From Tangfeifania diversioriginum (GTDB taxonomy: Bacteria > Bacteroidota > Bacteroidia > Bacteroidales > Prolixibacteraceae), in contig NZ_FQZE01000019.1 of assembly GCF_900141875.1 (NCBI RefSeq), positions 33,920 through 97,919 on the forward strand: DNA of 64,000 nt, read 5' to 3'. The translations under genes were made by a program, and so were the position numbers. Positions 39,315 through 48,212 of the stretch are shown piece after piece; positions within the stretch are counted from its first letter, which is position 1; each line of letters opens with the position of its first letter. The notes below the pieces were generated by a model. The model was not told where the DNA came from. It saw only the letters and a list, made by a program, of their open reading frames with translations, and did not search any database.

Positions 39315-40394
39315 ATGAAAACGAATACAACTTTTTTTATTCTCCTCCTTTGCATGTTACTTTTTGTTGATTCAGGATTTGCTCAAATTCGTAACGATGA
39401 AGTATTTGAATTCCCGAATTTACACGAGCAGAACTACCGCTACCATATTAATATCCCTGATATTGATGGCTTTAAAACACTGAAATGTGATTTTCATGTG
39501 CACACCGTTTTTTCCGATGGAAAATTATGGCCGGATCAGCGGGTGAACGAAGCCTGGAACGAAGGAATGGATGTGATTGCCATTACCGACCACATTGAAT
39601 ACCGGCCTTACAAGGATATTATATCCGGGGATTTTAACAGCTCATATAAAATTGCAAAAAAACGAGGCGATGCCATCGGAATGTTGGTGATTAAGGGCTC
39701 TGAAATAACCCGCCAAAAGCCGCTCGGCCATCTTAATGCCCTTTTTCTCGAAGATTCCAACAAACTCGATGTGGCGGATGAGCTCGATGCAATCGACGAA
39801 GCGGTAAAACAGGGGGCCTTTATTTTGTGGAACCATCCAGGCTGGCCAAACGATACAAGCACTATCTACCCGATCCACAGGAAGCTGATTGCTGAAAATA
39901 AAATTCATGGGGTAGAGGTTTTTAATGCCTGGGAAGCTTATCCTAAGGTGATTGATTGGTGCAACGATTTTGAACTTGCCCCATTTGCCAATACCGACTT
40001 GCATTATACCAGCGCCAATAGTTACCGGGGACGGTTTCAGCGTCCGATGACATTGGTTTTTGCCAAAGAATATTCTGAAGATGCCGTGAAAGAAGCTTTA
40101 TTTGCCGGTAGAACAGTGGCTTGTTACAACAATACACTTTCCGGGAAACCAGAATTCTTAAAATCGCTCATTCGTGAATCGCTGTCAATTAAAGTCATTA
40201 ACCCGGGAAAAGGAATTGTCGAAGTAACCAATCACAGCGATATTACCTACCAGATACGTTACGGCTCATTGATGTATTCCGTTCCACTGTATCCAAATCA
40301 GACCATGCGGGCTACAATACAATCCGGTACCGACGTGACCTTTACTAATTGTTTGGTGGGTAAAGACAAGTATTTGGTAACAAGTTTATGGTAA
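39315..40394 (+). CDS. Exported PHP-domain phosphoesterase
   Basis: A 359-residue protein with a signal peptide ending GFAQI. The PHP metal-binding motifs are present: CDFHVHTVFSDG (about residue 57), AITDHIEY, GSEIT, and LWNHPGW. This exported branch of the PHP family includes Sb-PDE-type phosphodiesterases, so hydrolysis of phosphodiester substrates outside the cytoplasm is possible. It is the last gene of the enzyme run, 29 bp after GH78. Its link to glycan breakdown is not clear and could be phosphate release. Confidence 0.78.
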   Translation: MKTNTTFFILLLCMLLFVDSGFAQIRNDEVFEFPNLHEQNYRYHINIPDIDGFKTLKCDFHVHTVFSDGKLWPDQRVNEAWNEGMDVIAITDHIEYRPYKDIISGDFNSSYKIAKKRGDAIGMLVIKGSEITRQKPLGHLNALFLEDSNKLDVADELDAIDEAVKQGAFILWNHPGWPNDTSTIYPIHRKLIAENKIHGVEVFNAWEAYPKVIDWCNDFELAPFANTDLHYTSANSYRGRFQRPMTLVFAKEYSEDAVKEALFAGRTVACYNNTLSGKPEFLKSLIRESLSIKVINPGKGIVEVTNHSDITYQIRYGSLMYSVPLYPNQTMRATIQSGTDVTFTNCLVGKDKYLVTSLW

Positions 40395-40774
40395 TGTTTC
40401 CGCTCAAACTTGTCAGCGTGCGAAGCTTCGGACAACGTCAACCAAATGAAATTAACACACTTAACAACATTTATTGATATTCATATTTATTATGACTTAT
40501 GTACAGTAATCTCCGGTTGGGAAACAAAAATTACAGCCGGGAAGGATTAGTTGTCAGGTGTTTTTGGCTGTTGATGCCTTTGTGCTGTTTGGCTGTATCG
40601 TAAATTTTCGCCAGATGGTAATTGAGTTTCTGCCTGATGATTGAACAATTTTAGCAGATAGTGTTAAATTTGCCCTCGTGCGAATAAGTATTCTTATGTT
40701 TTATTGCTTGTGGGGGTACCGCTCGTGTAAACCGGTGCCCAATTGCTTTATTTAAAACAGATTTGAGATTTTAG

Positions 40775-40805
40775 TTGACTTGAAAATATTAATGATGTAT
40801 TTTTG
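40775..40805 (+). promoter_or_regulatory. Promoter of the response regulator gene
   Basis: TTG at 40775-40777, 20 bp spacing, then TATTTTTG at 40798-40805, a close match to the Bacteroidota -33/-7 pattern. It lies 56 bp before the ATG. The 380 bp between the previous stop and this site hold no clear gene. Confidence 0.65.
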
Positions 40806-40861
40806 AATAAGTTCTTATTGCTTGTATAAGTTTATTTGTGACCCAAATCATAAAAATATTT

Positions 40862-41839
40862 ATGGTGAAAAAGGTGTTGGTAATAGAAGATGATGAAGCA
40901 GTTCTGATAATGGTTTCGGAAATTTTGCAGAATGAAAACTTCGATGTAATTACAGCTTCAGGTGGAATCCGGGGGGTAGAGCTGGCCATTGAGAATTGCC
41001 CTGAGGTAATACTTTGTGACATCAGGCTGCCTGATATCGATGGATACGAAGTGTTAAAAAAATTATCCCGGGATAATAGATACCTCAGGGGGCCATTTAT
41101 CTTTATGACTGCACTCCGGGAAAGAGAAAATTACCGTAAAGCTATGGAGCTGGGAGCCGATGACTATCTGCCTAAACCTTTTTCACCCAAAGAACTTGTA
41201 GAAGCAATTTTTTCCCGGCTTTTAAAGTACTCCCGCATTGAAAGCAATCTTGACCAAAAAGTTAAAGAGATTGAAAACCAGCTGAACACTAAAACCCAAA
41301 ACATCCACAACGAAGTAGATGAAAATGGCAGTTTCATTTCCCCGGCTTCATCCAAAAACGAGATATTGGTAAAACAACTCAAAGAAAAAGAGATGGAATT
41401 GGTAAAAGAAACTTTTAATGCCATTGAAACGAATAACACCCTGCTGGATTTAAGGAATGAAATAAACAGGGAGCTCAAAAATCCCGCTTTGAAAAAGCAA
41501 TCGAAGCAGATTTTAACAGACCTTAAACGAAAAACAAAGAAACACACGATGCTTTGGAATAACCAAACCATATTTCAACTAAAATTTAACCAGGCCTACC
41601 CCAATTTTATTTCAAAATTAAACACTCGTTTTTCAGGCTTGACACAATATGAGATTGTGTTTATTTCCGCACACCTGATGGGGCTTAATACCATGCAGTT
41701 ATCTGATTTGTTTTGTATTTCTGACGACAGCGTCCGGAAAAGCCGGTACCGGGTAAAAAAGAAATTGGGGTTAAAAAAGGAAGACGATTTTTTTTCATTT
41801 ATTCATGCACTCAATATTGGAAAAAGGAACCATGAGTAA
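40862..41839 (+). CDS. Response regulator with coiled coil and C-terminal HTH
   Basis: A 325-residue regulator starting MVKKVLVIEDDEAV. The receiver domain (1-120) keeps the acidic pocket EDD, the phosphoacceptor Asp in ILCDIRLPDIDG, and the Lys of LPKPF. Residues about 130-240 are charged and helical, probably a coiled coil. The C-terminus (about 250-315) reads LTQYEIVFISAHLMGLNTMQL and DDSVRKSRYRVKKKLGL, a LuxR/GerE-like helix-turn-helix. No histidine kinase is encoded nearby. Start at the GTG 40838 is possible but gives a poorer receiver N-terminus. It stands alone before a 630-bp spacer. Confidence 0.85.
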   Translation: MVKKVLVIEDDEAVLIMVSEILQNENFDVITASGGIRGVELAIENCPEVILCDIRLPDIDGYEVLKKLSRDNRYLRGPFIFMTALRERENYRKAMELGADDYLPKPFSPKELVEAIFSRLLKYSRIESNLDQKVKEIENQLNTKTQNIHNEVDENGSFISPASSKNEILVKQLKEKEMELVKETFNAIETNNTLLDLRNEINRELKNPALKKQSKQILTDLKRKTKKHTMLWNNQTIFQLKFNQAYPNFISKLNTRFSGLTQYEIVFISAHLMGLNTMQLSDLFCISDDSVRKSRYRVKKKLGLKKEDDFFSFIHALNIGKRNHE

Positions 41840-42033
41840 TGTCCTTCTATAGCTATTTCATTGGCAGCCTGAACATATAAGCATCATTGATTTGTGTGCT
41901 ATTTTACCGTAACTTTTCTACCCAAATTTAAGATCCTTCTGCTTTTAATCAATCCGAAATATAATAGACGGAAGGGATTAATTTCAGGGAATTTAATTAT
42001 TTTTTTGTTGAAATGGTATGATTTCTTCAGGGC

Positions 42034-42246
42034 TATATCAGGCAAATTATGAATATAAGTTTGAAAGGGGGCCTGTTTGGGGTAGTCGCCTGGTTGCATG
42101 AATTTTATGCGGGAATAGACCGGAATGTTTCCTGATGTCCACAAATTGTCCATTACTTTTTGTCAATCAATTGCAAGTTCTTTACTAAATTTACGTTTAC
42201 CTTATTTGGACGCTAATCAATTTGTGATTTTTATATCAGGCAAATT
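42034..42246 (+). repeat. 15-bp direct repeat in the spacer before the polysaccharide locus
   Basis: TATATCAGGCAAATT occurs at 42034-42048 and again at 42232-42246 in the 632-bp spacer 41840-42471. I see no gene in this spacer; the repeats could be binding sites or chance. Confidence 0.35.
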
Positions 42247-42471
42247 CGATATACCCTGGGGTTAATTAACAGGGACACTGTTGAAAATGTAACTGAGGAA
42301 GCGGAGCTTTGTTGGCTCGTTATTTTTTTATCTCCTAATGCCTTTTTAGTCAATGTGTTGGTTGTTTTTTATTGCGTTTTATCTCTGTTGTCAGTTTTAG
42401 AAGGCTTTGAGGTTATTTTACAATTCTTCCCCTGCTTTTTTTAAGCCTTCTTGATATTAAATTGTGATTCT

Positions 42472-43002
42472 ATGATTGATGTGATTGTCAGATCCAAAAC
42501 CCGGCTTAAACTGCTTACCAAGTTTTTTCTTTTTGAGGAAATTGAAGGTTATATGCAAAGCATGGTAAATGAGTTTGATGAGTCGTCCAATGTGATACGG
42601 GTCGAACTGAACCGATTTGTAAAAGCCGGGCTTATCTCCACCAGGTACGAAGGAAGAAAGCGGTTGTACCAGGCCAATACAAGTCATCCGTTATATCCTG
42701 AACTAAACCGGATCATGCGCAAAACGGTGGGGATCGATCAGATTGTGCACATTTTTACTACACAAACAGAGCGCCTTGAGGCACTTTATGTATTTGGCCG
42801 GCTGGCAAATGGCATCGAATCTGAAACTATTCAGCTTGCATTTGTGGGCAGTAAACTCAACAAGGCACACATTGAAAATCTGGTTGAAAGAACCGAAAGT
42901 ATAATTAACAGAAAGGTTGTCTGTTACATCTTTACACAAGAACAGATGCAATACCTGTTTAAGGAGAATTCCACACTATTGATCTGGAAAAAAGAGGAGT
43001 GA
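42472..43002 (+). CDS. Winged-helix regulator with nucleotidyltransferase-like C-terminus
   Basis: A 176-residue protein. Residues 1-75 are an ArsR-like winged helix (KTRLKLLTKFFLF, then SSNVIRVELNRFVKAGLIS and the wing YEGRKRLYQAN). Residues about 90-176 resemble a nucleotidyltransferase fold (ALYVFGRLANGIESETIQLAFVG) without the GSxxxGxxxxxSDxDL catalytic Asp pair, so it is probably a sensor or structural domain. Homologues of this form are often the first gene of capsule or O-antigen loci in Bacteroidota, which agrees with its place before gmd. Start at ATG 42472. Confidence 0.72.
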   Translation: MIDVIVRSKTRLKLLTKFFLFEEIEGYMQSMVNEFDESSNVIRVELNRFVKAGLISTRYEGRKRLYQANTSHPLYPELNRIMRKTVGIDQIVHIFTTQTERLEALYVFGRLANGIESETIQLAFVGSKLNKAHIENLVERTESIINRKVVCYIFTQEQMQYLFKENSTLLIWKKEE

Positions 43003-43135
43003 AAACCAAAGCTGAATTTAAGCAGGTACTGCAAAGAACAAAATATCAAATATCCATATATACCGGATGTAAGATTTTCTCCCACGCTCTCAGTTTCGTG
43101 TCTTACGTCTGAAAGTCTCACCTTTAAAAAGTATA

Positions 43136-44317
43136 ATGAATATGAAAACTGCATTAATCACAGGTATCACAGGCCAGGACGGTGCCTACCTCGCCGAGTT
43201 CCTTATTAAAAAAGGATACATTGTCCATGGTATTAAACGCCGGGCTTCTTCTTTCAATACTGAGCGCATCGACCACCTTTACCAGGATCCGCACGAGAAA
43301 AAGCGCAACCTGATTCTTCACTACGGCGACCTCACCGACTCGATGAACCTGACCCGCATTATCCAGGAAGTGCAACCCGATGAAATTTACAACCTGGCCG
43401 CCATGAGCCATGTGGCCGTTAGTTTCGAAACGCCTGAGTATGTTGGTAATGCAGATGGGCTGGGCACCCTCCGCATCCTTGAGGCTGTTCGTTTGCTGGG
43501 CCTGTCAAAAAAAACACGGGTTTACCAGGCCTCAACCTCCGAGCTCTACGGGCTGGTGCAGGAAGTGCCGCAAACCGAGAAAACACCTTTTTACCCGCGC
43601 TCGCCATACGGAGTAGCCAAATTGTACGGCTACTGGATTACGGTCAACTACCGGGAGGCTTACGGGCTGCATGCCAGCAACGGAATCCTGTTTAACCACG
43701 AAAGCCCTATTCGCGGGGAGACCTTTGTCACCCGCAAAATTACCCGCGCCATTGCCCGCATTGTGCTGGGTATGCAGGAAACACTGTTCCTCGGCAACCT
43801 ATCCGCACAACGCGACTGGGGCCATGCCAAAGATTATGTAAAAGCCATGTATCTTATCCTGCAGCAGGACCAGCCCGATGATTATGTAATTGCCACCGGC
43901 GTTACCACCACCATCCGCGATTTGGTGACAAAAGCCGCTGCTGAAATCGGCCTCCAAATTACCTTCTCCGGCAAAGGCGTACAGGAAACCGGCCACCTCA
44001 CCTCCATCGACGAAAAAATTTTCAATGAAAAAGTCGGCGGGCAATACCTCCCTGCCCTCAAAAACCGCCTTCATAGCGCGTCATCGCTGGGAGGCCACGA
44101 AGGGGCTCTCATCGCCGTCGATCCGCAGTACTTCCGCCCAACAGAAGTGGACCTGCTCATTGGCGATGCTTCAAAAGCCCGAAAGCAACTCGGCTGGGAA
44201 CCCCAATACAACCTTGCCGCTTTGGTAAACGACATGATGCAATCGGATATCAACCTGATGAAAAAAGATAGCTACCTCCGCGATGGCGGATATCGGACAC
44301 TGAATTATTTTGAATAA
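43136..44317 (+). CDS. gmd: GDP-mannose 4,6-dehydratase
   Basis: A 393-residue extended SDR that converts GDP-D-mannose to GDP-4-keto-6-deoxymannose, first step of GDP-L-fucose synthesis. Visible are [19 protein letters not shown] (NADP site), the Thr/Glu of [18 protein letters not shown] (YxxxK), and [16 protein letters not shown]. The [21 protein letters not shown] block is complete. A stretch of about 30 residues before it is longer than in E. coli Gmd but resembles the Bacteroidota form. A second ATG at 43142 is possible. Confidence 0.95.
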   Translation: MNMKTALITGITGQDGAYLAEFLIKKGYIVHGIKRRASSFNTERIDHLYQDPHEKKRNLILHYGDLTDSMNLTRIIQEVQPDEIYNLAAMSHVAVSFETPEYVGNADGLGTLRILEAVRLLGLSKKTRVYQASTSELYGLVQEVPQTEKTPFYPRSPYGVAKLYGYWITVNYREAYGLHASNGILFNHESPIRGETFVTRKITRAIARIVLGMQETLFLGNLSAQRDWGHAKDYVKAMYLILQQDQPDDYVIATGVTTTIRDLVTKAAAEIGLQITFSGKGVQETGHLTSIDEKIFNEKVGGQYLPALKNRLHSASSLGGHEGALIAVDPQYFRPTEVDLLIGDASKARKQLGWEPQYNLAALVNDMMQSDINLMKKDSYLRDGGYRTLNYFE

Positions 44318-44441
44318 GAACGTGAAAAGAAGACGGTGAGAAGATGAGAAAGAGGCTATTTTCAAAGTACTCTCAGTGCTCAAAGTCTCAGTGCTCACCC
44401 TGTCAACTCTCAAGTACACAACAATTATAATATAAGCAGCT

Positions 44442-45617
44442 ATGAATAATTTACGTAACAATACTCCGGTAAAAGTATTTGTCTCAGGTTGCTACGACTT
44501 GCTGCACAGTGGACATATTGCTTTTTTTAAAGAAGCAGCAAAATATGGGGACCTCTATGTGGGCATCGGCTCCGATTCAACCATTGAAGAACTCAAGGGC
44601 CGTCCTACCGTAAACGGCGATCAGGAACGCTTGTACATGGTAAAAGCAGTTCGTTTTGTTAAAGATGCATTTATCAATTCGGGAAACGGCCTCATGGATT
44701 TTGAGGAGGACCTGAAAAAACTGATGCCCGATATTTTTGTGGTCAACGAAGATGGGTATTCTCCGGCAAAAAAATCATTGTGCGATAAACTGGGAATCGA
44801 GCTGAAAGTCCTGGAGCGCATCCCTGAAGCCGGATTGCCTCCTCGCTCAACAACTTCTATCCGCTCTTCGGGAGTATGCCAGCTTCCTTATCGCATCGAC
44901 CTGGCAGGTACATGGATCGACCAGCCCTATGTTTCAAAATACCATCCGGGATGGGCAATAACCGTTTCACTGGAACCCATCGTGGAATACAACGAAAGGT
45001 GTGGCATGAGCACATCTACCCGTAATGCCGCAAAAAAAATATGGCCCCACAGCCTGCCTCTCGAAAAACCCGAAAAACTGGCGGAAATGCTGTTTAAATA
45101 TGAGATCGACCCGGATGCCAGTATCATCTCTGGTGCCCAGGATGCCATCGGGATATGCATGCCGGGGCTTGTCCGGCACTATTACAACAACGCCTACTGG
45201 CCACTGAAAATCGAATCGGTTCACGATAATGATATCCTTCAGTGGCTGGAAGAACACATTTACATGGTTCAGCTTTGGCCCCGGCCCCATGGACTGGATC
45301 TGCTGAAAAATACAAACATCAACACCACTAATGTGAAAAAATTAACGGCAGCGGCAGAAAAAGCATGGGATGCCATCCTTGAAAAAAACCTTCCGGATTT
45401 TGCAGCAGCATTACTGGACTCTTTCAAGGCACAAACAAGCCTGTTCCCTGCCATGATAGATGACAAAATAAAAAAAGTAATCGACAGTTATGCCCCGGAA
45501 ACGCTCGCGTGGAAACTGGCAGGTGCCGGTGGTGGGGGATACCTTATCCTGGTTTCTGAAAAACCGGTAAGAGGCGCCATGCAAATTAAAATCCGGAGAA
45601 AAGAAAATGGGTTATAA
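44442..45617 (+). CDS. Nucleotidyltransferase - GHMP kinase fusion
   Basis: A 391-residue two-domain protein. Residues about 10-140 form a cytidylyltransferase-like domain with GCYDLLHSGHI (HxGH signature) and RSTTSIRSSG (second signature). From about 145 a GHMP sugar kinase follows: YRIDLAGTWIDQP (substrate end), CGMSTSTR in place of the usual GLGSSSA loop, SGAQDAIGI, and AGAGGGGYL near the C-terminus. It could phosphorylate a sugar at C1 and then add a nucleotide, as Bacteroides Fkp does for fucose with a different domain design. Its location between gmd and fcl suggests a fucose-related sugar; the substrate is not known. Confidence 0.75.
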   Translation: MNNLRNNTPVKVFVSGCYDLLHSGHIAFFKEAAKYGDLYVGIGSDSTIEELKGRPTVNGDQERLYMVKAVRFVKDAFINSGNGLMDFEEDLKKLMPDIFVVNEDGYSPAKKSLCDKLGIELKVLERIPEAGLPPRSTTSIRSSGVCQLPYRIDLAGTWIDQPYVSKYHPGWAITVSLEPIVEYNERCGMSTSTRNAAKKIWPHSLPLEKPEKLAEMLFKYEIDPDASIISGAQDAIGICMPGLVRHYYNNAYWPLKIESVHDNDILQWLEEHIYMVQLWPRPHGLDLLKNTNINTTNVKKLTAAAEKAWDAILEKNLPDFAAALLDSFKAQTSLFPAMIDDKIKKVIDSYAPETLAWKLAGAGGGGYLILVSEKPVRGAMQIKIRRKENGL

Positions 45618-45709
45618 TTCAGCAAAATAAATTTAAAAACACCACTTTCCGGGTCGGAATGACGACCAGGGAAACCCATAAAGCAAGCAGAATTTAAAAT
45701 TTTAATAAA

Positions 45710-46900
45710 ATGGAACACAACAGCAAAATATACATAGCAGGCCACCGGGGGCTCGTAGGTTCTGCCATCTGGAAAAAACTGCAACAAAAGGGATACACCA
45801 ACCTGGTTGGAAAAACTCACACGGAACTCAATCTCCTGGACCAACATGCAGTTGAACAGTTTTTTGCCGATGAAAAGCCGGAACATGTTTTCCTGGCAGC
45901 AGCCAAAGTGGGGGGCATTATGGCCAACAATACCTACCGCGCCGATTTCCTGTATGAAAACCTCGTGATTCAGAACAATGTTATCCACAACGCCTGGAAA
46001 TACGGGACTAAAAAACTACTGTTCCTGGGAAGTACATGTATTTACCCGAAAAATGCAGCGCAGCCTATGAAAGAGGATGCACTCCTCACATCTCCGCTGG
46101 AATATACCAATGAGCCTTATGCCATTGCCAAAATCGCCGGCATCAAACTCTGCGAAAGCTACAACCTGCAATACGGCACCAACTTTTTGTCGGTAATGCC
46201 TACCAACCTTTATGGCCCCAATGATAATTTTGATTTGGAAAAATCACATGTGTTGCCGGCTCTGCTTCGCAAAATTCACCTTGGCAAATGCCTCGAAAAC
46301 AGCGACTGGAAATCCATTGGGCACGACCTCAACAAACGCCCGATAGAAGGAATTGACGGTGAAGCTTCAAATAACAAAATAGTAGATGTACTGAGTAAAT
46401 ATGGAATTGTCATTCCAAATGAAAAGAGGAATCTCCTGCAACCGGGCAGCAAGCAACCTGGACCAGATCCCGCGCAGAGACACGGAATGACAGCGCCTGT
46501 TAGCGTGGAAATCTGGGGAACCGGAACCCCCCTCCGCGAATTCCTCTGGAGCGAAGAAATGGCCGATGCCTGCATTTACCTCATGCAAAACATCAACTTC
46601 ACAAACGTAGCCCTATCCTCGGCCCAATTGGAGAAGGGGGGTACAGGGGGATTGACTTCGGAAACCCGGAACACCCACATCAACATCGGCACCGGCAGGG
46701 AAATCTCCATCAAAGCGCTCGCTGAATTAATTGCCAAAACTGTGGGGTTCAAAGGTGACCTGCTTTTTAACTCATCCAAACCCGATGGTACGCCCCGCAA
46801 ACTTACCGATGTGTCGAAACTCCATGCCCTCGGATGGCACCATGACATCGAAATTGAAGAAGGGATAAAAAAACTGTACCACTGGTTTACCACAGATTAG
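45710..46900 (+). CDS. fcl: GDP-L-fucose synthase with in-frame element insertions
   Basis: A 396-residue SDR epimerase/reductase that converts the Gmd product to GDP-L-fucose. It has IYIAGHRGLVGSAIW, STCIYP, YAIAKIAGIK (YxxxK) and WGTGTPLREFLWSEEMADAC. The family form with LNKRPIEGIDGEAS is about 360 residues; here roughly 28 extra residues rich in Pro and Gln lie between SKYGIVI and APVSVEIWG, and about 15 Gly-rich residues (LEKGGTGGLTSE) before TRNTHINIGTG. At DNA level the first extra block is bounded by an inverted repeat. The frame is intact, so the enzyme may still work if these are surface loops. Confidence 0.92.
   Translation: MEHNSKIYIAGHRGLVGSAIWKKLQQKGYTNLVGKTHTELNLLDQHAVEQFFADEKPEHVFLAAAKVGGIMANNTYRADFLYENLVIQNNVIHNAWKYGTKKLLFLGSTCIYPKNAAQPMKEDALLTSPLEYTNEPYAIAKIAGIKLCESYNLQYGTNFLSVMPTNLYGPNDNFDLEKSHVLPALLRKIHLGKCLENSDWKSIGHDLNKRPIEGIDGEASNNKIVDVLSKYGIVIPNEKRNLLQPGSKQPGPDPAQRHGMTAPVSVEIWGTGTPLREFLWSEEMADACIYLMQNINFTNVALSSAQLEKGGTGGLTSETRNTHINIGTGREISIKALAELIAKTVGFKGDLLFNSSKPDGTPRKLTDVSKLHALGWHHDIEIEEGIKKLYHWFTTD
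46408..46492 (+). repeat. Palindromic element inside fcl
   Basis: TGTCATTCC (46408-46416) and GGAATGACA (46484-46492) are perfect 9-bp inverted ends of an 85-bp block that coincides with the extra Pro/Gln-rich segment of Fcl. A partial relative, CGGAATGACGAC, lies in the spacer near 45654. The block keeps the reading frame. Confidence 0.65.
46612..46668 (+). repeat. Second in-frame insert in fcl, G-rich
   Basis: A block containing GGAGAAGGGGGGTACAGGG encodes the extra Gly-rich loop. Read on the minus strand it resembles the CCCCCTGTCCCCCAAGGGG core of the repeats that flank the DUF559 gene at 55.7 kb. The relation is suggestive, not proven. Confidence 0.4.
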
Positions 46901-47022
46901 TAAACGGGGAACGGAAGTAACCTTCCGGCGGGTGCTACACCTGGCAGTCAGTGAAAAATCTGCCAGCAGGGGCAACCCACCACTTTTAGCACTCTGATAA
47001 TAAAAAACAAAAACAACAAATT

Positions 47023-47994
47023 ATGAAAAACTTCATCCTTATCGGTGCCGCAGGCTACATTGCCCCGCGCCATATGAAAGCCATTAAAGACACTGGCAAC
47101 AACCTCATTGCAGCTCTCGATCCGTACGACGGTGTAGGCATTATGGACAGCCATTTCCCCGAAGCCGATTTTTTTACCGAGTTTGAACGGTTCGACCGCC
47201 ACGTGGAGAAACTGCGCCGCAAAGGTACGGGCATCGATTACGTGAGCATCTGCTCGCCCAACTTTCTGCACGATTCCCACATCCGTTTTGGGTTACGTAA
47301 TGGCGCGGATGTCATTTGCGAGAAACCCATTGTGTTAAATCCCTGGAACGTGGAAATGCTGAAAGAGATTGAAAAGGAGAGCGGTAAAAATATCTACAAC
47401 ATTTTGCAGCTACGGTTGCACCCGAGTGTGGTGGAACTGAAAAACAAAATTGACAGTGGCGATCCCAATAAGATCTACGATGTGGATTTGAGCTACATCA
47501 CCTCCCGCGGACACTGGTACTACACCAGCTGGAAGGGCGATGTAAGCAAATCGGGTGGTGTGGCCACCAACATTGGCGTACATTTTTTCGATATGCTCAC
47601 CTGGATTTTTGGCGACATAAAAGAGAACACGGTGCACCTGCACGAACACGACCGCGCTGCCGGGTTCCTGCACCTCGAAAAAGCACGGGTACGCTGGTTC
47701 CTGAGCATCAACTGCGATACTCTGCCGGAACCGGTAAAAGCCAAAGGGATGCGCACCTTCCGTTCCATAACCGTAGATGGCGAAGAGTTTGAGTTTAGTG
47801 GCGGGTTCACTGAACTGCACACCCGCAGCTACGAACATATTTTACAAGGTAACGGTTTCCGTATTGGCGACACCCAAAAAGCCATCCAAACCGTGTTCGA
47901 CATCCGAAATACCACACCCCGCGGATTAAAAGGCGATTATCATCCGCTGGCCGGGTTGCCGCTGGCAAAGCATCCGTTTGAAGCAAACAAGTGA
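47023..47994 (+). CDS. Gfo/Idh/MocA-family sugar-nucleotide dehydrogenase (WbpB/WlbA-like)
   Basis: A 323-residue NAD-dependent oxidoreductase. N-terminal Rossmann fold FILIGAAGYIAPRHMKAIKD, then ICEKPIVLNPWNV (EKP motif) and the C-terminal alpha/beta domain with GGVATNIGVHFFDML. This branch resembles the 3-dehydrogenase of UDP-N-acetylglucosaminuronate used for di-N-acetylated uronic acids. The expected partners (aminotransferase, acetyltransferase) are not in this window. Its last about 40 codons, KAIQTVFDIRN to HPFEANK, recur as fragments at 51.9, 54.4 and 63.8 kb, each with the same downstream tail. Confidence 0.85.
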   Translation: MKNFILIGAAGYIAPRHMKAIKDTGNNLIAALDPYDGVGIMDSHFPEADFFTEFERFDRHVEKLRRKGTGIDYVSICSPNFLHDSHIRFGLRNGADVICEKPIVLNPWNVEMLKEIEKESGKNIYNILQLRLHPSVVELKNKIDSGDPNKIYDVDLSYITSRGHWYYTSWKGDVSKSGGVATNIGVHFFDMLTWIFGDIKENTVHLHEHDRAAGFLHLEKARVRWFLSINCDTLPEPVKAKGMRTFRSITVDGEEFEFSGGFTELHTRSYEHILQGNGFRIGDTQKAIQTVFDIRNTTPRGLKGDYHPLAGLPLAKHPFEANK

Positions 47995-48051
47995 AAAACG
48001 GTTAAGACTGTTAGCCTGGTAGTCTGTTAGAAATGTTAACAAGCTAACCTG
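47995..48051 (+). repeat. CTGTTAG-rich tail downstream of the oxidoreductase (copy 1)
   Basis: Short units such as GTTAAGACTGTTAG and GTTAACAAGCTAAC follow the stop. The same tail follows each 3' fragment of this gene (52024-52070, 54523-54577, 63935-64000), showing that gene end and tail were copied together. Confidence 0.7.
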
Positions 48052-48057
48052 ATTTAC

Positions 48058-48167
48058 CCTGTGAAATAAAATCAAAGTTTTTGATGTGTAGCATCATTTC
48101 ACGGGGTGAATCCCGTGGAATAAATCGGAGATTTAACGCAAAGCGATTATTTCACGGGCCCCACACC
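48058..48167 (+). repeat. ACCCTGTGAAAT-type palindromic repeat (copy 1)
   Basis: Begins ACCCTGTGAAATAAAATC and includes GATGTGTAGCATC, TTTCACGGGGTG and AACGCAAAGCG parts that form several short hairpins. Related copies lie at 52078-52130 (partial), 54586-54628 (partial), inside the flanks of the DUF559 gene (about 55534-55627 and 56290-56378). Confidence 0.7.
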
Positions 48168-48212
48168 CTTTAGTACAACATTTATGAAGATGATTATATT
48201 TGGTGTCGGGTG

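Noticed and set aside
41899..42153. 84-codon minus-strand frame in the spacer before the polysaccharide locus
   Set aside because: No motif, no promoter or ribosome site, and composition like non-coding DNA.
43985..44110. Extra segment in Gmd considered as a further element insertion
   Set aside because: The DNA shows no inverted ends or copies elsewhere in the window, and Bacteroidota Gmd proteins commonly vary in length here.
45488..45988. Minus-strand open frame across the kinase-fusion/fcl junction
   Set aside because: It overlaps the ends of two clear plus-strand genes and its translation resembles no family.
47410..47838. Minus-strand open frame inside the oxidoreductase gene
   Set aside because: The plus-strand frame carries all Gfo/Idh/MocA motifs; the opposite frame is a by-product of codon bias.
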